Source of the DNA: Gilliamella sp. WF3-4 | GTDB taxonomy: Bacteria; Pseudomonadota; Gammaproteobacteria; Enterobacterales; Orbaceae | Reading direction: 5' to 3' | DNA: 64,000 bases | Assembly: GCF_001690275.1 (NCBI RefSeq) | Contig: NZ_LZGW01000037.1 | Coordinates: 1-64,000, forward strand | Shown here: positions 47,431 through 59,619 of the stretch, piece by piece | How positions within the stretch are numbered: position 1 is the stretch's first letter | Layout: each line of letters begins with the position of its first letter | Made by a program: the position numbers and the translations under genes | The notes under the pieces: generated by a model | What the model was told of the DNA's origin: nothing | What the model saw: only the letters and a program-made list of their open reading frames with translations | The model's database searches: none

Positions 47431-49305
47431 TCACTTTATAAACTCATCATCTGTTAAAACGCGTAATGGTTGCATATCACTTTCACCTTTTATAACCAAT
47501 GTAGGATCTGACCGTAAACAAGCACCGCCATAATGCCCACCAACAGTAAAAGTACATAACTGTAGATATCGATCATCGACCTTAGGTAAACACCATAATT
47601 CTTGATAGATGTTTTCTTGTTTTACAAATTTACCCTGTGTTTTATCAAGCACTTGTTCTTTACTATTCACTAATTCAATATTGCTACCCCGCCGTCCTGC
47701 GATCGGTTTAATAGCATAACCTTTTTTAATTAGGTTTTCATTAAGTTCAAAAGTCGATTCTAATAAGTAACGGTGGTTAGGAAATAATGACCATAACACA
47801 GGTAAAATAGCTTTATTACTTGGAATAACCGTCCATAATGGCTCAAAAACAGACACTTCTGGCCGTAATAATACATCAATTAATCTCACTGAATTTTCAG
47901 GGTGCCCTGTACGAATAGGTAACCCAGCAACTTGTGCTTCACTTTCTTCTCGAAGCTGTTCTAAAACCGTTTCCCAAGCCCATGTTTTCCAGACACAAGT
48001 TACTTGACGGCCTTCATCATCCACAAGCCGCCCACGTTTATCCCAACATAGCCCATTAAGGCCCCGTAAAATCTTACTACTAAATCCAGCTTGAGTAAGA
48101 GCACTTTGCATAAATAGTGCATGATAATTTTCTTCACTATCATTGTCTTGCATAATATGAACAAAAGGTTCGGCGTCACTATGCACCCAACAGTTAGCTA
48201 AAGAATTAAGTAGGCCACAACTAGGATCAGTTCCTCGGGTTAATCCCGCTTGGATTGCCCATTTTTGTAAAATATGCCCCGCTTCCGTATGGCAAGAGGC
48301 CGAATCGGCATTATATTCATAAACTTTAAAGCCACGCTCATCCATACAGAAATCTAATCGTCCAGTAATCATTTGATAACGGCGTTGCTGCCAAGAAAGA
48401 CGTAATCTTGGCCATAATATTTCAGGAACATTAAAATTAATTAATAAATTATTATCCTTTAACACCTTGTCGGTAGCATGTAAATACATTAAATGTAATT
48501 CGTTTGTTGCCCGAATTAACTCTTGTTCGGCACTTTCTGAAATGGTGAAATAACGATATTGATCATCATGGCTAATCGCATGACCTGCTGCTAATACATA
48601 CGCACTTTCTAATGGGTCTGATTCATTTAACCATTTTTTAGCAAATTGGCTTTCATTTTTAATATGAGCACTGTGGATTTCCAGTAAAGGCTTAGGAATT
48701 GTTGGTTGTGGTAAAGTATATTCGGTTTTGTCAGTTTGAATCATCCAACCTAAGATTTTCGTGTCATCAAACGTATCATGTAATTGATAGCCCTCATTGC
48801 TCACTGTCATTTTAAGTTCGCGCGTCCATTGTTGCCCAATGGGTAAGCGGGTATGTATTACATTTTGCTCAGCTATCCTAATTTTATCTTCAAACACTTC
48901 AGTAATAACAGCGACATGACCTGTTCTATCAAATACACCGCCATCATCCCATATCAATAAAGATCCTGCTTCTGGTATTTTTTTACTGCCATTAGCATAC
49001 GCCTGTAAAGGTAAAATGGCTTCGTTAACAACTTGCCTTAAAAAGCGTAGTGAAAAAATTTCGTGAGCCATACCCACATCAGTAAATACAATACCGTAAT
49101 TTAAGAATAAAAATCGCCTTGCAAATTCAACACATTGCCATTTATATCCCATATACTCATACCCAGAATAGCTACGAAATGATGCATCAGTCGGGTATTG
49201 GGTTCGATCCAATGTTTCATAATCAGAAGAATAAATGGCAACGCCACCTGGCGCATAACCTAATAATGTTCCGAAAGGTTCTTTATCACTGAGCTGAGAT
49301 AACAT
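47431..49305 (-). CDS. gss: Bifunctional glutathionylspermidine synthetase/amidase
   Basis: It makes and hydrolyses glutathionylspermidine, the precursor of trypanothione-type thiols. The N-terminal CHAP amidase has the catalytic Cys-58 (WQCVEF) and His-130 (GHVAVI). The C-terminal ATP-grasp synthetase contains FCMDERGFKVYEYNADSAS and KPIAGRRGSNIELV. At 624 residues it matches E. coli Gss (619). It is an independent minus-strand gene, separated by 286 bases from srfA, so cotranscription with the srf cluster is not certain. Confidence 0.95.
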   Translation of the reverse strand: MLSQLSDKEPFGTLLGYAPGGVAIYSSDYETLDRTQYPTDASFRSYSGYEYMGYKWQCVEFARRFLFLNYGIVFTDVGMAHEIFSLRFLRQVVNEAILPLQAYANGSKKIPEAGSLLIWDDGGVFDRTGHVAVITEVFEDKIRIAEQNVIHTRLPIGQQWTRELKMTVSNEGYQLHDTFDDTKILGWMIQTDKTEYTLPQPTIPKPLLEIHSAHIKNESQFAKKWLNESDPLESAYVLAAGHAISHDDQYRYFTISESAEQELIRATNELHLMYLHATDKVLKDNNLLINFNVPEILWPRLRLSWQQRRYQMITGRLDFCMDERGFKVYEYNADSASCHTEAGHILQKWAIQAGLTRGTDPSCGLLNSLANCWVHSDAEPFVHIMQDNDSEENYHALFMQSALTQAGFSSKILRGLNGLCWDKRGRLVDDEGRQVTCVWKTWAWETVLEQLREESEAQVAGLPIRTGHPENSVRLIDVLLRPEVSVFEPLWTVIPSNKAILPVLWSLFPNHRYLLESTFELNENLIKKGYAIKPIAGRRGSNIELVNSKEQVLDKTQGKFVKQENIYQELWCLPKVDDRYLQLCTFTVGGHYGGACLRSDPTLVIKGESDMQPLRVLTDDEFIK

Positions 49306-49506
49306 ATTGTATTAACCTTATAGAGAATGAATAGCAAGATACATTTATCAAGCTGTTAGAATTTTCTTATCATAGATCAAATTATAGCCTTTAAAAAGCA
49401 ATGTTTATATTTCATTACTTGAAGAAGACTAAATTGCCTATATATAGTGACTATTCTTAGTAGTCTTACTGATACATTGCTCCAATTAAGTGAGAAAAAT
49501 ACAATT

Positions 49507-49773
49507 ATGCAAAAAACAAAATTAAATGAATTATTAGAGTTTCCTTGTTCTTTTACCTATAAAGTCATGGGAGAAGCAAAGCCAGAGCTGGTAGACAAAG
49601 TGGTATCAGTGATTCAACGCCACGCTCCTGGTGATTATACGCCATCAATTAAACCAAGTAGCAAAGGTAATTATCATTCTGTGTCAATTACTATTAATGC
49701 CACTCATATTGATCAAGTTGAAAATCTTTATAAAGAATTAAGCGAAATCGATATTGTTAGAATGGTTTTATAA
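49507..49773 (+). CDS. ybeD: YbeD/DUF493 family regulator-like protein
   Basis: It is an 88-residue ACT-like small protein, almost collinear with E. coli YbeD ([50 protein letters not shown]). The open frame begins at 49447, but the family start MQKTKL is ATG 49507, which I use. Its function is not established; the family has been linked to lipoate metabolism through its neighbour lipB in E. coli, which is not present here. Confidence 0.93.
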   Translation: MQKTKLNELLEFPCSFTYKVMGEAKPELVDKVVSVIQRHAPGDYTPSIKPSSKGNYHSVSITINATHIDQVENLYKELSEIDIVRMVL

Positions 49774-49792
49774 TATTTTATTTTTTATTAAA

Positions 49793-49828
49793 AATAGAGT
49801 CTTATTTTCACAAATAAGGCTCTCTATT
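49793..49828 (+). terminator. Weak hairpin terminator after ybeD
   Basis: The arms AATAGAG.TCTTATTT and AAATAAGG..CTCTATT form a long stem with a 2-base bulge 20 bases after the ybeD stop. The following T content is poor, so terminator function is uncertain. Confidence 0.4.
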
Positions 49829-49897
49829 GATTATAAAATAGGTTGAGTTGAATCAATCCGATAGCTAAAAAATTGAGTAAAATCCATATTTTACCAA

Positions 49898-49934
49898 AAA
49901 TAAAAACTTTAATAAAATCAATAACTTTTCTGAA
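49898..49934. repeat. 37-bp intergenic repeat, copy 2
   Basis: It matches 7723-7759 at 34 of 37 positions. It lies between ybeD and the adk terminator, outside any gene. Confidence 0.7.
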
Positions 49935-50012
49935 TGTTTTTTAGTGAAGTTTATGATATCTTGTCTTTTAGTTTATTGTTGTATAAATAGAAAAATTAAC
50001 CTAATGAATTAA

Positions 50013-50048
50013 AAAAGCGCAAGATCATGTTAACCCTCTTGCGCTTTT
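50013..50048 (-). terminator. Terminator of adk operon
   Basis: A 12-bp stem (AAAAGCGCAAGA/TCTTGCGCTTTT) with a 12-base loop is followed by a T-run on the minus strand, 14 bases after the adk stop. It ends the rodZ-to-adk housekeeping run. Confidence 0.9.
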
Positions 50049-50061
50049 AATCGATAACGAA

Positions 50062-50745
<684 letters not shown>

Positions 50746-51000
50746 CTATTCTGGTAAATAATGAAATATCACTTTACTGCTGGAGATTAAGCCATCAGTG
50801 TGACAAATATAGTTTATAGCGCCACAACCTTTAACCATTTGAGCACTCTGCTGGCAAATGGGGCAGACATACTGTTCTAGGTAATGCTGTTTGCAATAAG
50901 GACAGTCGTAATGTTGTGGCGACACAGTACTCATTTTATTATGGCATTTTGGGCAAATACCTTCTTGCCCGCCACCATCAACGCTCTTTTTTGTTGTCAT
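50746..51000 (-). CDS. yfgJ: Zinc-ribbon protein YfgJ
   Basis: It is an 84-residue protein with three Cys-x2-Cys pairs (CPKC, CPYC, CPIC) and a C-terminal GCGAINYICH, collinear with E. coli YfgJ (71 residues), which also lies next to der. Two zinc-ribbon knuckles are predicted. Its function is unknown. It begins 3 bases after the der stop. Confidence 0.88.
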   Translation of the reverse strand: MTTKKSVDGGGQEGICPKCHNKMSTVSPQHYDCPYCKQHYLEQYVCPICQQSAQMVKGCGAINYICHTDGLISSSKVIFHYLPE

Positions 51001-51003
51001 CAG

Positions 51004-52470
51004 CTATTTACGACCTCGTACATGTTTCATTAAACGGCGACGTTTACGTTGTTGAGAAGCCGTCAAACTATTCTTACGCCCTTCAAATGGGTTGGCTCCT
51101 TCTTTAAATTGAATTCGAATTGGTGACCCCATAATTTTTAACGATCGTCTAAAGTAGTTCATTAAATAGCGCTTATAAGAATCAGGTAAATCTTCAACTT
51201 GATTACCATGAATCACCACAATTGGAGGATTATAGCCACCCGCATGTGCATATTTTAATTTAACGCGACGCCCTCGAACCAAAGGTGGCTGATGATCGTC
51301 TTGCGCCATTTGCATAATCTTGGTTAATAAAGCGGTATTAACTCGGCGCGTTGCACAATCATAGGCTTCTTGAATGGAATCAAATAAATTACCAACGCCA
51401 CTGCCATGAAGTGCCGAAATAAAGTGTACACGTGCAAAATCAATAAAATCTAACCGATCATCTAACGTTGACTTTACTTGCTCTTTGATATCTTGAGATA
51501 AACCATCCCACTTATTAACGGCTATCACAAGTGATCGCCCGCTATTAATAATAAAACCAAGTAATGATAAATCCTGATCAGATATACCTTCTCTGGCATC
51601 TATAACCAAAATAACAACGTTAGCATCTTCAATTGCTTGTAATGTTTTAATAACTGAAAACTTTTCGACAGTTTCGGTAACCTTTCCGCGTTTACGAACA
51701 CCTGCGGTATCAATCATGACATATTCACGATCATCACGTGTCATAGGTATATAAATACTGTCACGCGTCGTACCCGGCATATCATAGACAACGACGCGTT
51801 CTTCACCTAAAACTCGATTAGTGAGTGTTGACTTACCAACGTTCGGTCTACCAACAATAGCAACTTTGATTGGCTGGTTAATCAGTGACTCAGCATCATC
51901 TTCAACATCATCATAAGCATCAAGAAGCTCATCATCGGTAGGCTCATCAGACAAAACCTCATGCTGATCATTTTCAAAATGAAAAATAGGATCTAATACC
52001 GTTTCGATTAACACATTAACACCACGACCATGACTTGCTGCAATCGGATGAATGTTACCTAATCCTAAACTATAAAAATCAGAAATAGCGCTATCAGCAT
52101 CAATACCATCAATTTTATTAGCAACTAAAAATGTTGCTTTTTGACGAGAACGAAGATGTTTAGCAATGGCATGATCAGCAGGCATAGCACCAGCTCTTGC
52201 ATCAACTAAAAAAAGCACAATATCTGCTTCTTCTATTGCTTGTAGGGATTGTTCAGCCATAAAGCTTTCAACCCCATCCTCGGTGCCATCAATACCACCA
52301 GTATCAATGACGATATATTCATGCCCTTTGATCTCTGCGCGCCCATACTTACGGTCACGCGTTAATCCAGGGAAATCAGCTACTAAGGCATCTCGAGTTC
52401 GAGTTAATCGATTAAATAAAGTCGACTTTCCAACATTCGGACGACCAACTAGTGCGACAACAGGTATCAT
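51004..52470 (-). CDS. der: Ribosome-assembly GTPase Der (EngA)
   Basis: It is a double-Era GTPase needed for 50S maturation. Two complete G domains are visible ([11 protein letters not shown] near residue 8 and [11 protein letters not shown] near 205), each with DTGG/DTAG and NKxD motifs, followed by the KH-like domain ([22 protein letters not shown]). The frame opens at a TTG 12 bases upstream, but ATG 52470 (MIPVVALVG) matches the family start, giving 488 residues. It is in conserved order after bamB. Confidence 0.97.
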   Translation of the reverse strand: MIPVVALVGRPNVGKSTLFNRLTRTRDALVADFPGLTRDRKYGRAEIKGHEYIVIDTGGIDGTEDGVESFMAEQSLQAIEEADIVLFLVDARAGAMPADHAIAKHLRSRQKATFLVANKIDGIDADSAISDFYSLGLGNIHPIAASHGRGVNVLIETVLDPIFHFENDQHEVLSDEPTDDELLDAYDDVEDDAESLINQPIKVAIVGRPNVGKSTLTNRVLGEERVVVYDMPGTTRDSIYIPMTRDDREYVMIDTAGVRKRGKVTETVEKFSVIKTLQAIEDANVVILVIDAREGISDQDLSLLGFIINSGRSLVIAVNKWDGLSQDIKEQVKSTLDDRLDFIDFARVHFISALHGSGVGNLFDSIQEAYDCATRRVNTALLTKIMQMAQDDHQPPLVRGRRVKLKYAHAGGYNPPIVVIHGNQVEDLPDSYKRYLMNYFRRSLKIMGSPIRIQFKEGANPFEGRKNSLTASQQRKRRRLMKHVRGRK

Positions 52471-52487
52471 ATTTATTCTCAATTACT

Positions 52488-53660
52488 TTATTTTTTTGTG
52501 AATGCGTAAATATCACCATTTTTAGCCTGAACAATAATTTTATTATCCACAACTAATGGTTTCGAAATTAATCCACTACTACTGACTTTTGTCTTAGCAA
52601 CAATTTCGCCATTTTCAACATTCAACCAATATAAATAACCTTCAAAATCACCAAATACAACATAATTCTGGTAGATAACAGGATCTGTTAACTGGCGATG
52701 TAAAAGACTTGTTTGAGTCCAAAGCTCAGCCCCACTGTTCTTAGCAATCGCTTGAACATTATCATTTTGATCAATAACAAATAATTGATGTGTATCAACC
52801 GCAAAGTTATGAATAGAGCCAAGTTCTTTGTGCCAAACAGGCTGACCATTACTTAAATCGAGTGCAACAACACTACCATTATAACCAACAGTATAGACTA
52901 AATTACCTTCAACTACAGGACTAGAGTCAACATCATTTAATTTAGCAATTTCAGTAGAGCCTGATGGCTGAGAAATACGTTGCTGCCAAATTAATTGGCC
53001 GTCGTTAATATAGTAAGCATTTACTCGACCATTATCATCGCCAACAATGGCTGCACCATGGGCAATCGTTGGTGTAGAGTTACCTCTTAACGACAGTGCA
53101 GGAACTTCGAAAGAAACATCCCATAAATTATCACCGGTATCGCGATTAAGACCTTGCAAAATACCACTTGCTGTATGAATAATTAATTTGTCTTGAGAAG
53201 ATACAGGGCGAGCAAGCACTTCACCTTTTACAGGTTTTTCCCAGACCACTTTCCCATCTAAGCGATCTAATGCATATACAACAGCACGCTCACTACCTAC
53301 ATAGACATATTTATCATCGGCACTTACGCCCCCTGAAAATAGTGCTGTTTTACTACTAAAAAAGGTACTTTGAGATAAATTTACATCCCATATAGTATTA
53401 CCGCTAGCTAAATCAATGGCTTTAACTTGTCCACTACGACTGGCGACATAAATAGCATTATCATAATTACTTGGTCCTAATAATGAGTAAATATGAGTAT
53501 TGCCAGCCGTACTATTTTTCCACACTTGTTGGATAGAAAATTGGTTATCCACTTTCGGTGAAGGTGAAATTTGAACAATTTCTTCGTCCCCACCGAATAA
53601 AGAGCACCCAGCAAGTGAAAACATTAAAACACCAGTAAAAAGATATTTTGATAACTTCAT
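52488..53660 (-). CDS. bamB: Outer membrane assembly lipoprotein BamB
   Basis: It is a BAM-complex accessory lipoprotein. The signal ends in LAGCSLFGG with Cys-19. The mature protein is an eight-bladed propeller with repeated PQQ-type strands (SGNTIWDVNL, DGKVVWEKPV, TGDNLWDVSF, NGQPVWHKEL). Length is 390 against 392 in E. coli. It lies 25 bases after yfgM and 5 bases before der's upstream TTG, in conserved order. Confidence 0.96.
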   Translation of the reverse strand: MKLSKYLFTGVLMFSLAGCSLFGGDEEIVQISPSPKVDNQFSIQQVWKNSTAGNTHIYSLLGPSNYDNAIYVASRSGQVKAIDLASGNTIWDVNLSQSTFFSSKTALFSGGVSADDKYVYVGSERAVVYALDRLDGKVVWEKPVKGEVLARPVSSQDKLIIHTASGILQGLNRDTGDNLWDVSFEVPALSLRGNSTPTIAHGAAIVGDDNGRVNAYYINDGQLIWQQRISQPSGSTEIAKLNDVDSSPVVEGNLVYTVGYNGSVVALDLSNGQPVWHKELGSIHNFAVDTHQLFVIDQNDNVQAIAKNSGAELWTQTSLLHRQLTDPVIYQNYVVFGDFEGYLYWLNVENGEIVAKTKVSSSGLISKPLVVDNKIIVQAKNGDIYAFTKK

Positions 53661-53685
53661 TGTATAGCCCCTTATCGCAGGATAA

Positions 53686-54411
53686 TTAATTTTTATTTTC
53701 GTCAGTTACAGCTTGTTTTGCCTTAGCTTCTTGTTCTGCCTTTTCTTTAGCTGCTTGGGCTTCTTGTTCAACTTGTTGTTTTGATTGCAAATATTCAGTT
53801 TGATTCAACTTCATTTTAATATTTCCTTCTAAATCTTTGGTTGGATTAGAAGTTAGAGCAACGTTATAAGCGTTAACTGCGTCTGCATAACGCATCATTT
53901 TAACTAACACATCACCACGGATATCATTAACAACAGCTCCCCAACTTTCGCTTGTTACATTGCTTAACGATGTTAAACTGTCTTGATATTGACCTTGTTG
54001 GTACTGTAAGCGTGCAATACGAATATGGGTAATGGTTCTGACAGGCTCTGAATCGGTTTTCTTTAATACATCAGATAATAATGCTTGTGCACCAGGGTAA
54101 TCTTTTAATACTTCAACATAAAATTTTGCAGCGCGTAAATTCGCAAACACACTGTAAATAGTATCGTCATCTTTCGCAAAAGAAATCAATTCATTAACTG
54201 AATCTGGCTTATTATCATCTAATTGAGTAAGTAATTGCTCATATTTATCTGATGATTCTATCGCTTTTTCAGCTTTACAAGATTGCCAATAACGCCAGCC
54301 ATAAAAAGCGAATAATCCGATCACAAGAACCGCAACCATAATTTTCCATGTTTTAGCAAAAAAGCCCTTTATCTCTTCAAGTTGTTCTTCACTCGATAAT
54401 TGATGACTCAC
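53686..54411 (-). CDS. yfgM: YfgM, TPR membrane protein of the Sec translocon
   Basis: It is 241 residues long: a short cytoplasmic N-terminus, one membrane helix (MVAVLVIGLFAFYGWRYW, about 24-42), periplasmic TPR-like helices, and a charged Lys/Glu/Ala tail longer than in E. coli (206 residues). In E. coli YfgM is an ancillary SecYEG subunit with PpiD and also affects RcsB stability. Gene order hisS-yfgM-bamB supports the call. Confidence 0.9.
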   Translation of the reverse strand: MSHQLSSEEQLEEIKGFFAKTWKIMVAVLVIGLFAFYGWRYWQSCKAEKAIESSDKYEQLLTQLDDNKPDSVNELISFAKDDDTIYSVFANLRAAKFYVEVLKDYPGAQALLSDVLKKTDSEPVRTITHIRIARLQYQQGQYQDSLTSLSNVTSESWGAVVNDIRGDVLVKMMRYADAVNAYNVALTSNPTKDLEGNIKMKLNQTEYLQSKQQVEQEAQAAKEKAEQEAKAKQAVTDENKN

Positions 54412-54427
54412 GTTTTTCTCCTATTTT

Positions 54428-55705
54428 TTACTTAATTGACAAGCAAGTTTGAACTACGTCTTTTTGTGCAACTTCAACTTGTTCGCCTGTTTGTAAATTT
54501 TTAATCATTACTGAATGATTAGCTAGTTCATTTTCACCAATGATAACAGCTATTTTAGCACCTAACCTATCGGCTTTAGCAAATTGTTTCTTAAAATTAC
54601 TACTACCGTAATTTGTCATAATTCGCCAATCAGGTAGACCATCACGCAACAGCTCAGCAACACTCTGTGTGGCTGCAATTGTCTTCTCATCACCAGATGA
54701 TATCATATAAATATCAATCGAATTATCGCAATTTAATGTTGGATTAACCGCCTGAACTAATAACACTAAACGCTCAACGCCCATGGCAAAACCAACAGCT
54801 GGTGTTGGTTGACCACCCAGTTGACTGACCAGACCATCATAACGACCACCACCACAAACGGTACCTTGAGCACCTAAACTGCTTGTGACCCACTCAAAAA
54901 CAGTACGATTATAATAATCTAACCCACGAACTAATCTTTGATTAATATTGTATTTGATTCCAGCATTATCCAATAATCGACATAAACCTTCAAAGTGAAT
55001 TTCGGACTCTTCATCTATATAATCAAATAGTTGAGGAGCTTGGTTTAGTAGCTCTTGTACCACTGGATTTTTTGAATCAAGTACGCGTAATGGATTAGTA
55101 TACATTCTACGCACACAGTCTTCATCCAATTTATCTTTATATTGTTCAAGAAAAGCAACGAGTGCATTTCGATAATTGGCTCTGGCTTCTAACGAACCAA
55201 TTGAGTTAAGCTCAAGAGAAGTATATTGTTCAATACCAAGCGCTTTCCAAAAACGAGCTGTTAATAAAATAAGCTCCGCATCAATGTTTGGACCCTCTAG
55301 TCCAAATACTTCTACACCAAATTGATGAAATTGGCGATAACGTCCTTTTTGAGGTTTTTCATAACGAAAAGCTGGTCCTAAATACCAAAGGCGTTGCTCT
55401 TGATTGTAAAAAAGACCATGCTCAATCCCCGCACGAACACAACCTGCGGTGAGTTCTGGGCGCAGCGTTATACTTTCATCATTACGATCGTTAAAAGTAT
55501 ACATCTCTTTTTCAACAATATCAGTGACTTCACCAACAGCTCGCTTAAATAGTGCCGTATCTTCAACAATCGGTGTTCTAATTTCGTTATAACCATAGCT
55601 ATTTAATACGCCTTTGACAATTTTTTCAATTTGTTGCCAACTTGCACTATCTGTTGGAAGTAAGTCGTTCATTCCTCGTATTGATTGGATCTTTTTCTCA
55701 GTCAT
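54428..55705 (-). CDS. hisS: Histidyl-tRNA synthetase
   Basis: It is a class II synthetase of 425 residues (E. coli 424). Motif 1 is [11 protein letters not shown] with the following FKRAVGE block, motif 2 is [17 protein letters not shown], the histidine-specific [15 protein letters not shown] is present, and the C-terminal anticodon-binding domain ends the protein. It starts 24 bases after the ispG stop. Confidence 0.98.
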   Translation of the reverse strand: MTEKKIQSIRGMNDLLPTDSASWQQIEKIVKGVLNSYGYNEIRTPIVEDTALFKRAVGEVTDIVEKEMYTFNDRNDESITLRPELTAGCVRAGIEHGLFYNQEQRLWYLGPAFRYEKPQKGRYRQFHQFGVEVFGLEGPNIDAELILLTARFWKALGIEQYTSLELNSIGSLEARANYRNALVAFLEQYKDKLDEDCVRRMYTNPLRVLDSKNPVVQELLNQAPQLFDYIDEESEIHFEGLCRLLDNAGIKYNINQRLVRGLDYYNRTVFEWVTSSLGAQGTVCGGGRYDGLVSQLGGQPTPAVGFAMGVERLVLLVQAVNPTLNCDNSIDIYMISSGDEKTIAATQSVAELLRDGLPDWRIMTNYGSSNFKKQFAKADRLGAKIAVIIGENELANHSVMIKNLQTGEQVEVAQKDVVQTCLSIK

Positions 55706-55729
55706 TTATTTATTCGCTATTTAGTAAAA

Positions 55730-56839
55730 TTATAATTCAGTTGCTGCAATTCTATTTTTCAACATGGATGCTTTAGCACGAATTTTAGCTTCTAATTCAT
55801 CAATCATCTGTTCATTATTGATACGGCCAATACGCACACCATCTTCATAAAAACCACTTTTGTTATGACCGCCAGCAACTCCCATAGTTGAAGCTAATGC
55901 TTCCCCTGGACCATTGACCACACAACCAATAATAGATACATCCATTGGTGTAATAATGTCTTCCAATCGCTGTTCTAGTATATTGACTGTATTAATCACA
56001 TCAAACTCTTGGCGAGAACAGGTTGGGCATGCAATAAAATTAATACCCCGAGACCGTATACGCAGTGATTTTAATATATCAAAACCGACTTTAACTTCCT
56101 CAACAGGATCTGCGGCTAAAGATACTCGGAGCGTATCGCCGATGCCTTCTGATAACAATAACCCTAATCCAATCGCCGATTTAATAGCACCACTACGCAC
56201 GCCACCGGCTTCAGTTATACCTAAATGTAATGGTTGCTTAATTTGCTTCGCTAACAATCGATAAGCATCCACTGCAGTAAATACATCTGAAGCTTTTACA
56301 CTCACTTTAAACTGATCAAAATTAAACCTATCAAGTATATCAACATGGCGCATTGCTGACTCAACTATCGCTTTTGGTGTTGGTTCCCCATATTTCTCTT
56401 GAATATCTTTTTCCAGCGAACCCGAATTAACACCAATGCGTATAGGAATATTTTTATCTTTGGCACAATCAACAACAGCCCTAATTCTTGACTCATTACC
56501 AATATTACCAGGGTTAATTCTCAAACAATCAACACCATATTCCGCCACTTTTAAAGCAATACGATAATCAAAATGAATATCAGCAATGAGCGGAACTTTG
56601 GATTGTTGTTTAATAAATTTAAATGCCTCTGCTGCATCCATCGTTGGAATGGAAACGCGCACAATATCCACACCAACACGCTCAAGCGCTTGAATTTGGG
56701 CTACGGTTTTTTCTACATCAGTGGTACGAGTATTTGTCATCGATTGAACCGCAATTGGCGCTCCGCAACCAATAGGGACATTACCGACATAAATTCGGGT
56801 AGATTCTCGTCTAAAAATTGGCGAATCTTGATGGCTCAT
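55730..56839 (-). CDS. ispG: 4-hydroxy-3-methylbut-2-enyl diphosphate synthase (IspG)
   Basis: It performs the penultimate step of the MEP isoprenoid pathway. The 4Fe-4S ligands are visible as [10 protein letters not shown] and [10 protein letters not shown] near the C-terminus, with the TIM-barrel N-terminal block ([20 protein letters not shown]). Length is 369 against 372 in E. coli. It lies between rodZ and hisS as in E. coli. Confidence 0.97.
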   Translation of the reverse strand: MSHQDSPIFRRESTRIYVGNVPIGCGAPIAVQSMTNTRTTDVEKTVAQIQALERVGVDIVRVSIPTMDAAEAFKFIKQQSKVPLIADIHFDYRIALKVAEYGVDCLRINPGNIGNESRIRAVVDCAKDKNIPIRIGVNSGSLEKDIQEKYGEPTPKAIVESAMRHVDILDRFNFDQFKVSVKASDVFTAVDAYRLLAKQIKQPLHLGITEAGGVRSGAIKSAIGLGLLLSEGIGDTLRVSLAADPVEEVKVGFDILKSLRIRSRGINFIACPTCSRQEFDVINTVNILEQRLEDIITPMDVSIIGCVVNGPGEALASTMGVAGGHNKSGFYEDGVRIGRINNEQMIDELEAKIRAKASMLKNRIAATEL

Positions 56840-56924
56840 ACACTCTTAACTATATTACAAAATAACTAGCCAGCAATCTTAACAAGATTTAAGACAAATG
56901 TCTGTATGAGAATAAGAAAATTTG

Positions 56925-57365
56925 CTAACTATTAACACGAGTAGATGGGGATGGTGAAATATAATGGCTTACTTCAATAAGGTTATTTTTACTTTCTTTA
57001 TTCACATAATATAACGTTATACCGAGAGCACAAAAAAGAATAAATAAGCCAATAAAAATAAAGGGGAGCTTTCCTGGCTTTTTAGTTATAAATGCTTGCG
57101 TTTGGTATTTCTTTTGCTGAGATTTAGATTGTTGGGTTAACTCATCAATATAAGGTTGATACTGATCAACAGGTAAACCGACAATATCGGCATAAGATCG
57201 AATATAACCTTTTACAAAAACAAGAGGGGCGTGAGGCAATTGGTCTTTTTCGATATCAGCAACTACCGTTTTCCGCACATGAATTTTATTGGCAATATCA
57301 TCTTGAGTTAATCCCATTTGTTCTCGTAAATCAGTGAGCATCACTCCTAGTGAAATATTGTCCAT
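56925..57365 (-). CDS. rodZ: RodZ-like protein, short form without periplasmic domain
   Basis: RodZ couples MreB to the envelope during rod elongation. Here the cytoplasmic helix-turn-helix (residues 4-72: LREQMGLTQDDIANKIHVRKTVVADIE, a stretch typical of the family) and one membrane helix (about 112-133) are present, but the protein ends 13 residues later in a Ser/Pro tail, at 146 residues against 337 in E. coli. The 85 bases to ispG hold no continuation, so this is a real short form or an old truncation. Gene position before ispG supports the assignment. Confidence 0.8.
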   Translation of the reverse strand: MDNISLGVMLTDLREQMGLTQDDIANKIHVRKTVVADIEKDQLPHAPLVFVKGYIRSYADIVGLPVDQYQPYIDELTQQSKSQQKKYQTQAFITKKPGKLPFIFIGLFILFCALGITLYYVNKESKNNLIEVSHYISPSPSTRVNS

Positions 57366-57424
57366 TATCCCCTCATAAACTTAATACTAACCGCTGTAAA
57401 ACACCTTCTTTACATATTCTACAA

Positions 57425-58291
57425 CTAATCAATTTTTTTTGCATTAAACCATTGTGTTGGTTTTTCAATTTCATGTTGTGCTGCCACTAATTGTAACTCA
57501 TACTCATCTTGTCTTAACGTTTCAAGCATAACAGCATAGACAGCTGAAGTAGTATGTTCTAAGGCTTCAACCAATGATTTCCCCAGTAAAATATTAGCTA
57601 AAAATAACCCGCTAGTCATATCGCCAACACCAACTGGTTGCCTTACGCCAAAATCAACTAATGGACGATCAATATGCCATGCTTCGTCTTTAGTTACAAG
57701 CAACATTTCAAAACGATCATTTTTATAACCAGCTCTGCTTAAATGTTTAACTAAAATAGCTTTAGGTCCTTTTTTGCATAGCTCACGACAAGCTAAAATT
57801 GCTTCGTCAACATTATTAATCCGTTGTTTGCCATTTAGCTCTTCAAGTTCTAAGATATTTGGTGCCATCATATCTGCCATAGGCAGTGCTGTATTGCATA
57901 AAAATTCAGATACCCCAGGAGCAACAAAGCATCCTTTTTCTGGATGTCCCATTACAGGATCGCAAAGATAGATGGCATCAGGGTTGACAGCTTTTACTTT
58001 TTTAACTATTTCAATAATGGCATTACCTTGCTCTGGCGAACCCATATAACCACTTAACACCGCATTACAACGTTTTAATTCATCAATCTCATTGATCCCA
58101 TCGGCAATCTCGGTTAAATGAGACGCCGACATTACCGTTCCAGTCCATTGGCGATATTGAGTATGATTAGAAAATTGTACGGTGTTTAAAGGCCAAACAT
58201 TGACACCTAATCGACGAATAGGAAACTCAGCTGCACTATTTCCAGCATGACCAAATACCACATGAGACTGAATCGATAAAATATTTTTCAT
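57425..58291 (-). CDS. pdxY: Pyridoxal kinase PdxY
   Basis: It phosphorylates pyridoxal in B6 salvage. At 288 residues it is collinear with E. coli Pdx[46 protein letters not shown] and [20 protein letters not shown] with the anion-hole GVGD. It starts 4 bases after tyrS, the same pairing as in E. coli, so it is translated from the same message. Confidence 0.97.
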   Translation of the reverse strand: MKNILSIQSHVVFGHAGNSAAEFPIRRLGVNVWPLNTVQFSNHTQYRQWTGTVMSASHLTEIADGINEIDELKRCNAVLSGYMGSPEQGNAIIEIVKKVKAVNPDAIYLCDPVMGHPEKGCFVAPGVSEFLCNTALPMADMMAPNILELEELNGKQRINNVDEAILACRELCKKGPKAILVKHLSRAGYKNDRFEMLLVTKDEAWHIDRPLVDFGVRQPVGVGDMTSGLFLANILLGKSLVEALEHTTSAVYAVMLETLRQDEYELQLVAAQHEIEKPTQWFNAKKID

Positions 58292-58295
58292 GAAA

Positions 58296-59567
58296 TTAGC
58301 TCCAAATTAACAAGCAGTAATATTTTTTACCACGACGAAGTAAAGTATAACGATTAAAGAGCTTATCGCTATCAGCAAAACGGTAATCTGTTGTTGTATT
58401 ACGTTCACCATTAATAGAAATAGCATTAGATTCAATCATCGTTCTTGCCTGCCCTCTTGAAGGAGCAAACTGTGCATTAACGATCGCTTGTTGTAAATCA
58501 ACTTCCGAATCAACGGCTAGCGTTGGCATACCGTCTTGAGCTAATTGTTCAAAATCAGCTTCTGATAGGTCAGCTAATTTACCAGAAAATAAACTGTCTG
58601 TAATACGTTTTGCCGCAACCAGACCCTCTTCACCATGAACAAGGCGCGTAACTTGTTCAGCAAGCACATATTGAGCTCTTGGCGCAACACCGCTATTTTT
58701 ATCTTCTTCTTCCAATGCATCAATTTCACTTAATGGCATAAATGTAAAGAATTTTAAGAATCGATACACATCAGCATCTGCCGTATTGATCCAGAACTGA
58801 TAGAATTTATAAGGGCTTGTCTTTTTCGGATCTAACCATACTGCACCACTTTCTGTTTTACCAAATTTGGTACCATCTGATTTAGTGATTAGCGGTACAG
58901 TCAAACCATAAACCTGTTTTTGATGTAAGCGACGGGTTAAATCGATACCAGCAGTAATATTACCCCACTGATCAGAACCACCAATTTGTAAAACAACATC
59001 ATGCGATTTATTCAAACAAGCAAAATCATAAGATTGTAATAAACTATAAGAAAATTCAGTAAATGAGATCCCCGCCTCATCGCGATCAATACGTTGTTTA
59101 ACTGATTCTTTATTGATCATCGCATTAACCGAGAAGTACTTGCCAATGTCACGTAAAAAGGTCAGTACATTCATACCACTAAACCAATCATAGTTATTGG
59201 CAACAATGGCTGCATTTTCACCACAATTAAAATCAAGAAATGGAGAAACTTGCTGTTTAATTTTTTCACTCCATTCAACCACTGTTTCTTCAGTATTAAG
59301 TTTACGTTCAACCGCTTTAAAACTTGGATCACCAATTAATCCTGTTGCCCCACCGACTAAAGCTACAGGCTTATGGCCTGCTAACTGAAATCGTTTTAAA
59401 CAAAGTAATGGGACTAAATGGCCGAGGTGTAAACTATCTGCAGTTGGATCAAAACCACAATAAAGCGCAATTGAATTTTGCTCAATTTGTTCTACTAGCG
59501 CTTTTTCATCGGTAAGTTGAGCAATCAGCCCACGTTCCTGTAGTTGTTTGATCACATTTTTTGTCAT
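58296..59567 (-). CDS. tyrS: Tyrosyl-tRNA synthetase
   Basis: It is a class I synthetase with HLGH in [16 protein letters not shown], the KFGKT signature ([13 protein letters not shown]) and a C-terminal S4 RNA-binding domain ending [13 protein letters not shown]. Length is 423 against 424 in E. coli. It is followed by pdxY and lies 52 bases after putP on the same strand. Confidence 0.98.
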   Translation of the reverse strand: MTKNVIKQLQERGLIAQLTDEKALVEQIEQNSIALYCGFDPTADSLHLGHLVPLLCLKRFQLAGHKPVALVGGATGLIGDPSFKAVERKLNTEETVVEWSEKIKQQVSPFLDFNCGENAAIVANNYDWFSGMNVLTFLRDIGKYFSVNAMINKESVKQRIDRDEAGISFTEFSYSLLQSYDFACLNKSHDVVLQIGGSDQWGNITAGIDLTRRLHQKQVYGLTVPLITKSDGTKFGKTESGAVWLDPKKTSPYKFYQFWINTADADVYRFLKFFTFMPLSEIDALEEEDKNSGVAPRAQYVLAEQVTRLVHGEEGLVAAKRITDSLFSGKLADLSEADFEQLAQDGMPTLAVDSEVDLQQAIVNAQFAPSRGQARTMIESNAISINGERNTTTDYRFADSDKLFNRYTLLRRGKKYYCLLIWS

Positions 59568-59619
59568 GATATTTTACCTATTAAATTTATTACGTTTATA
59601 TTCTAGTTTAAATAAAATG

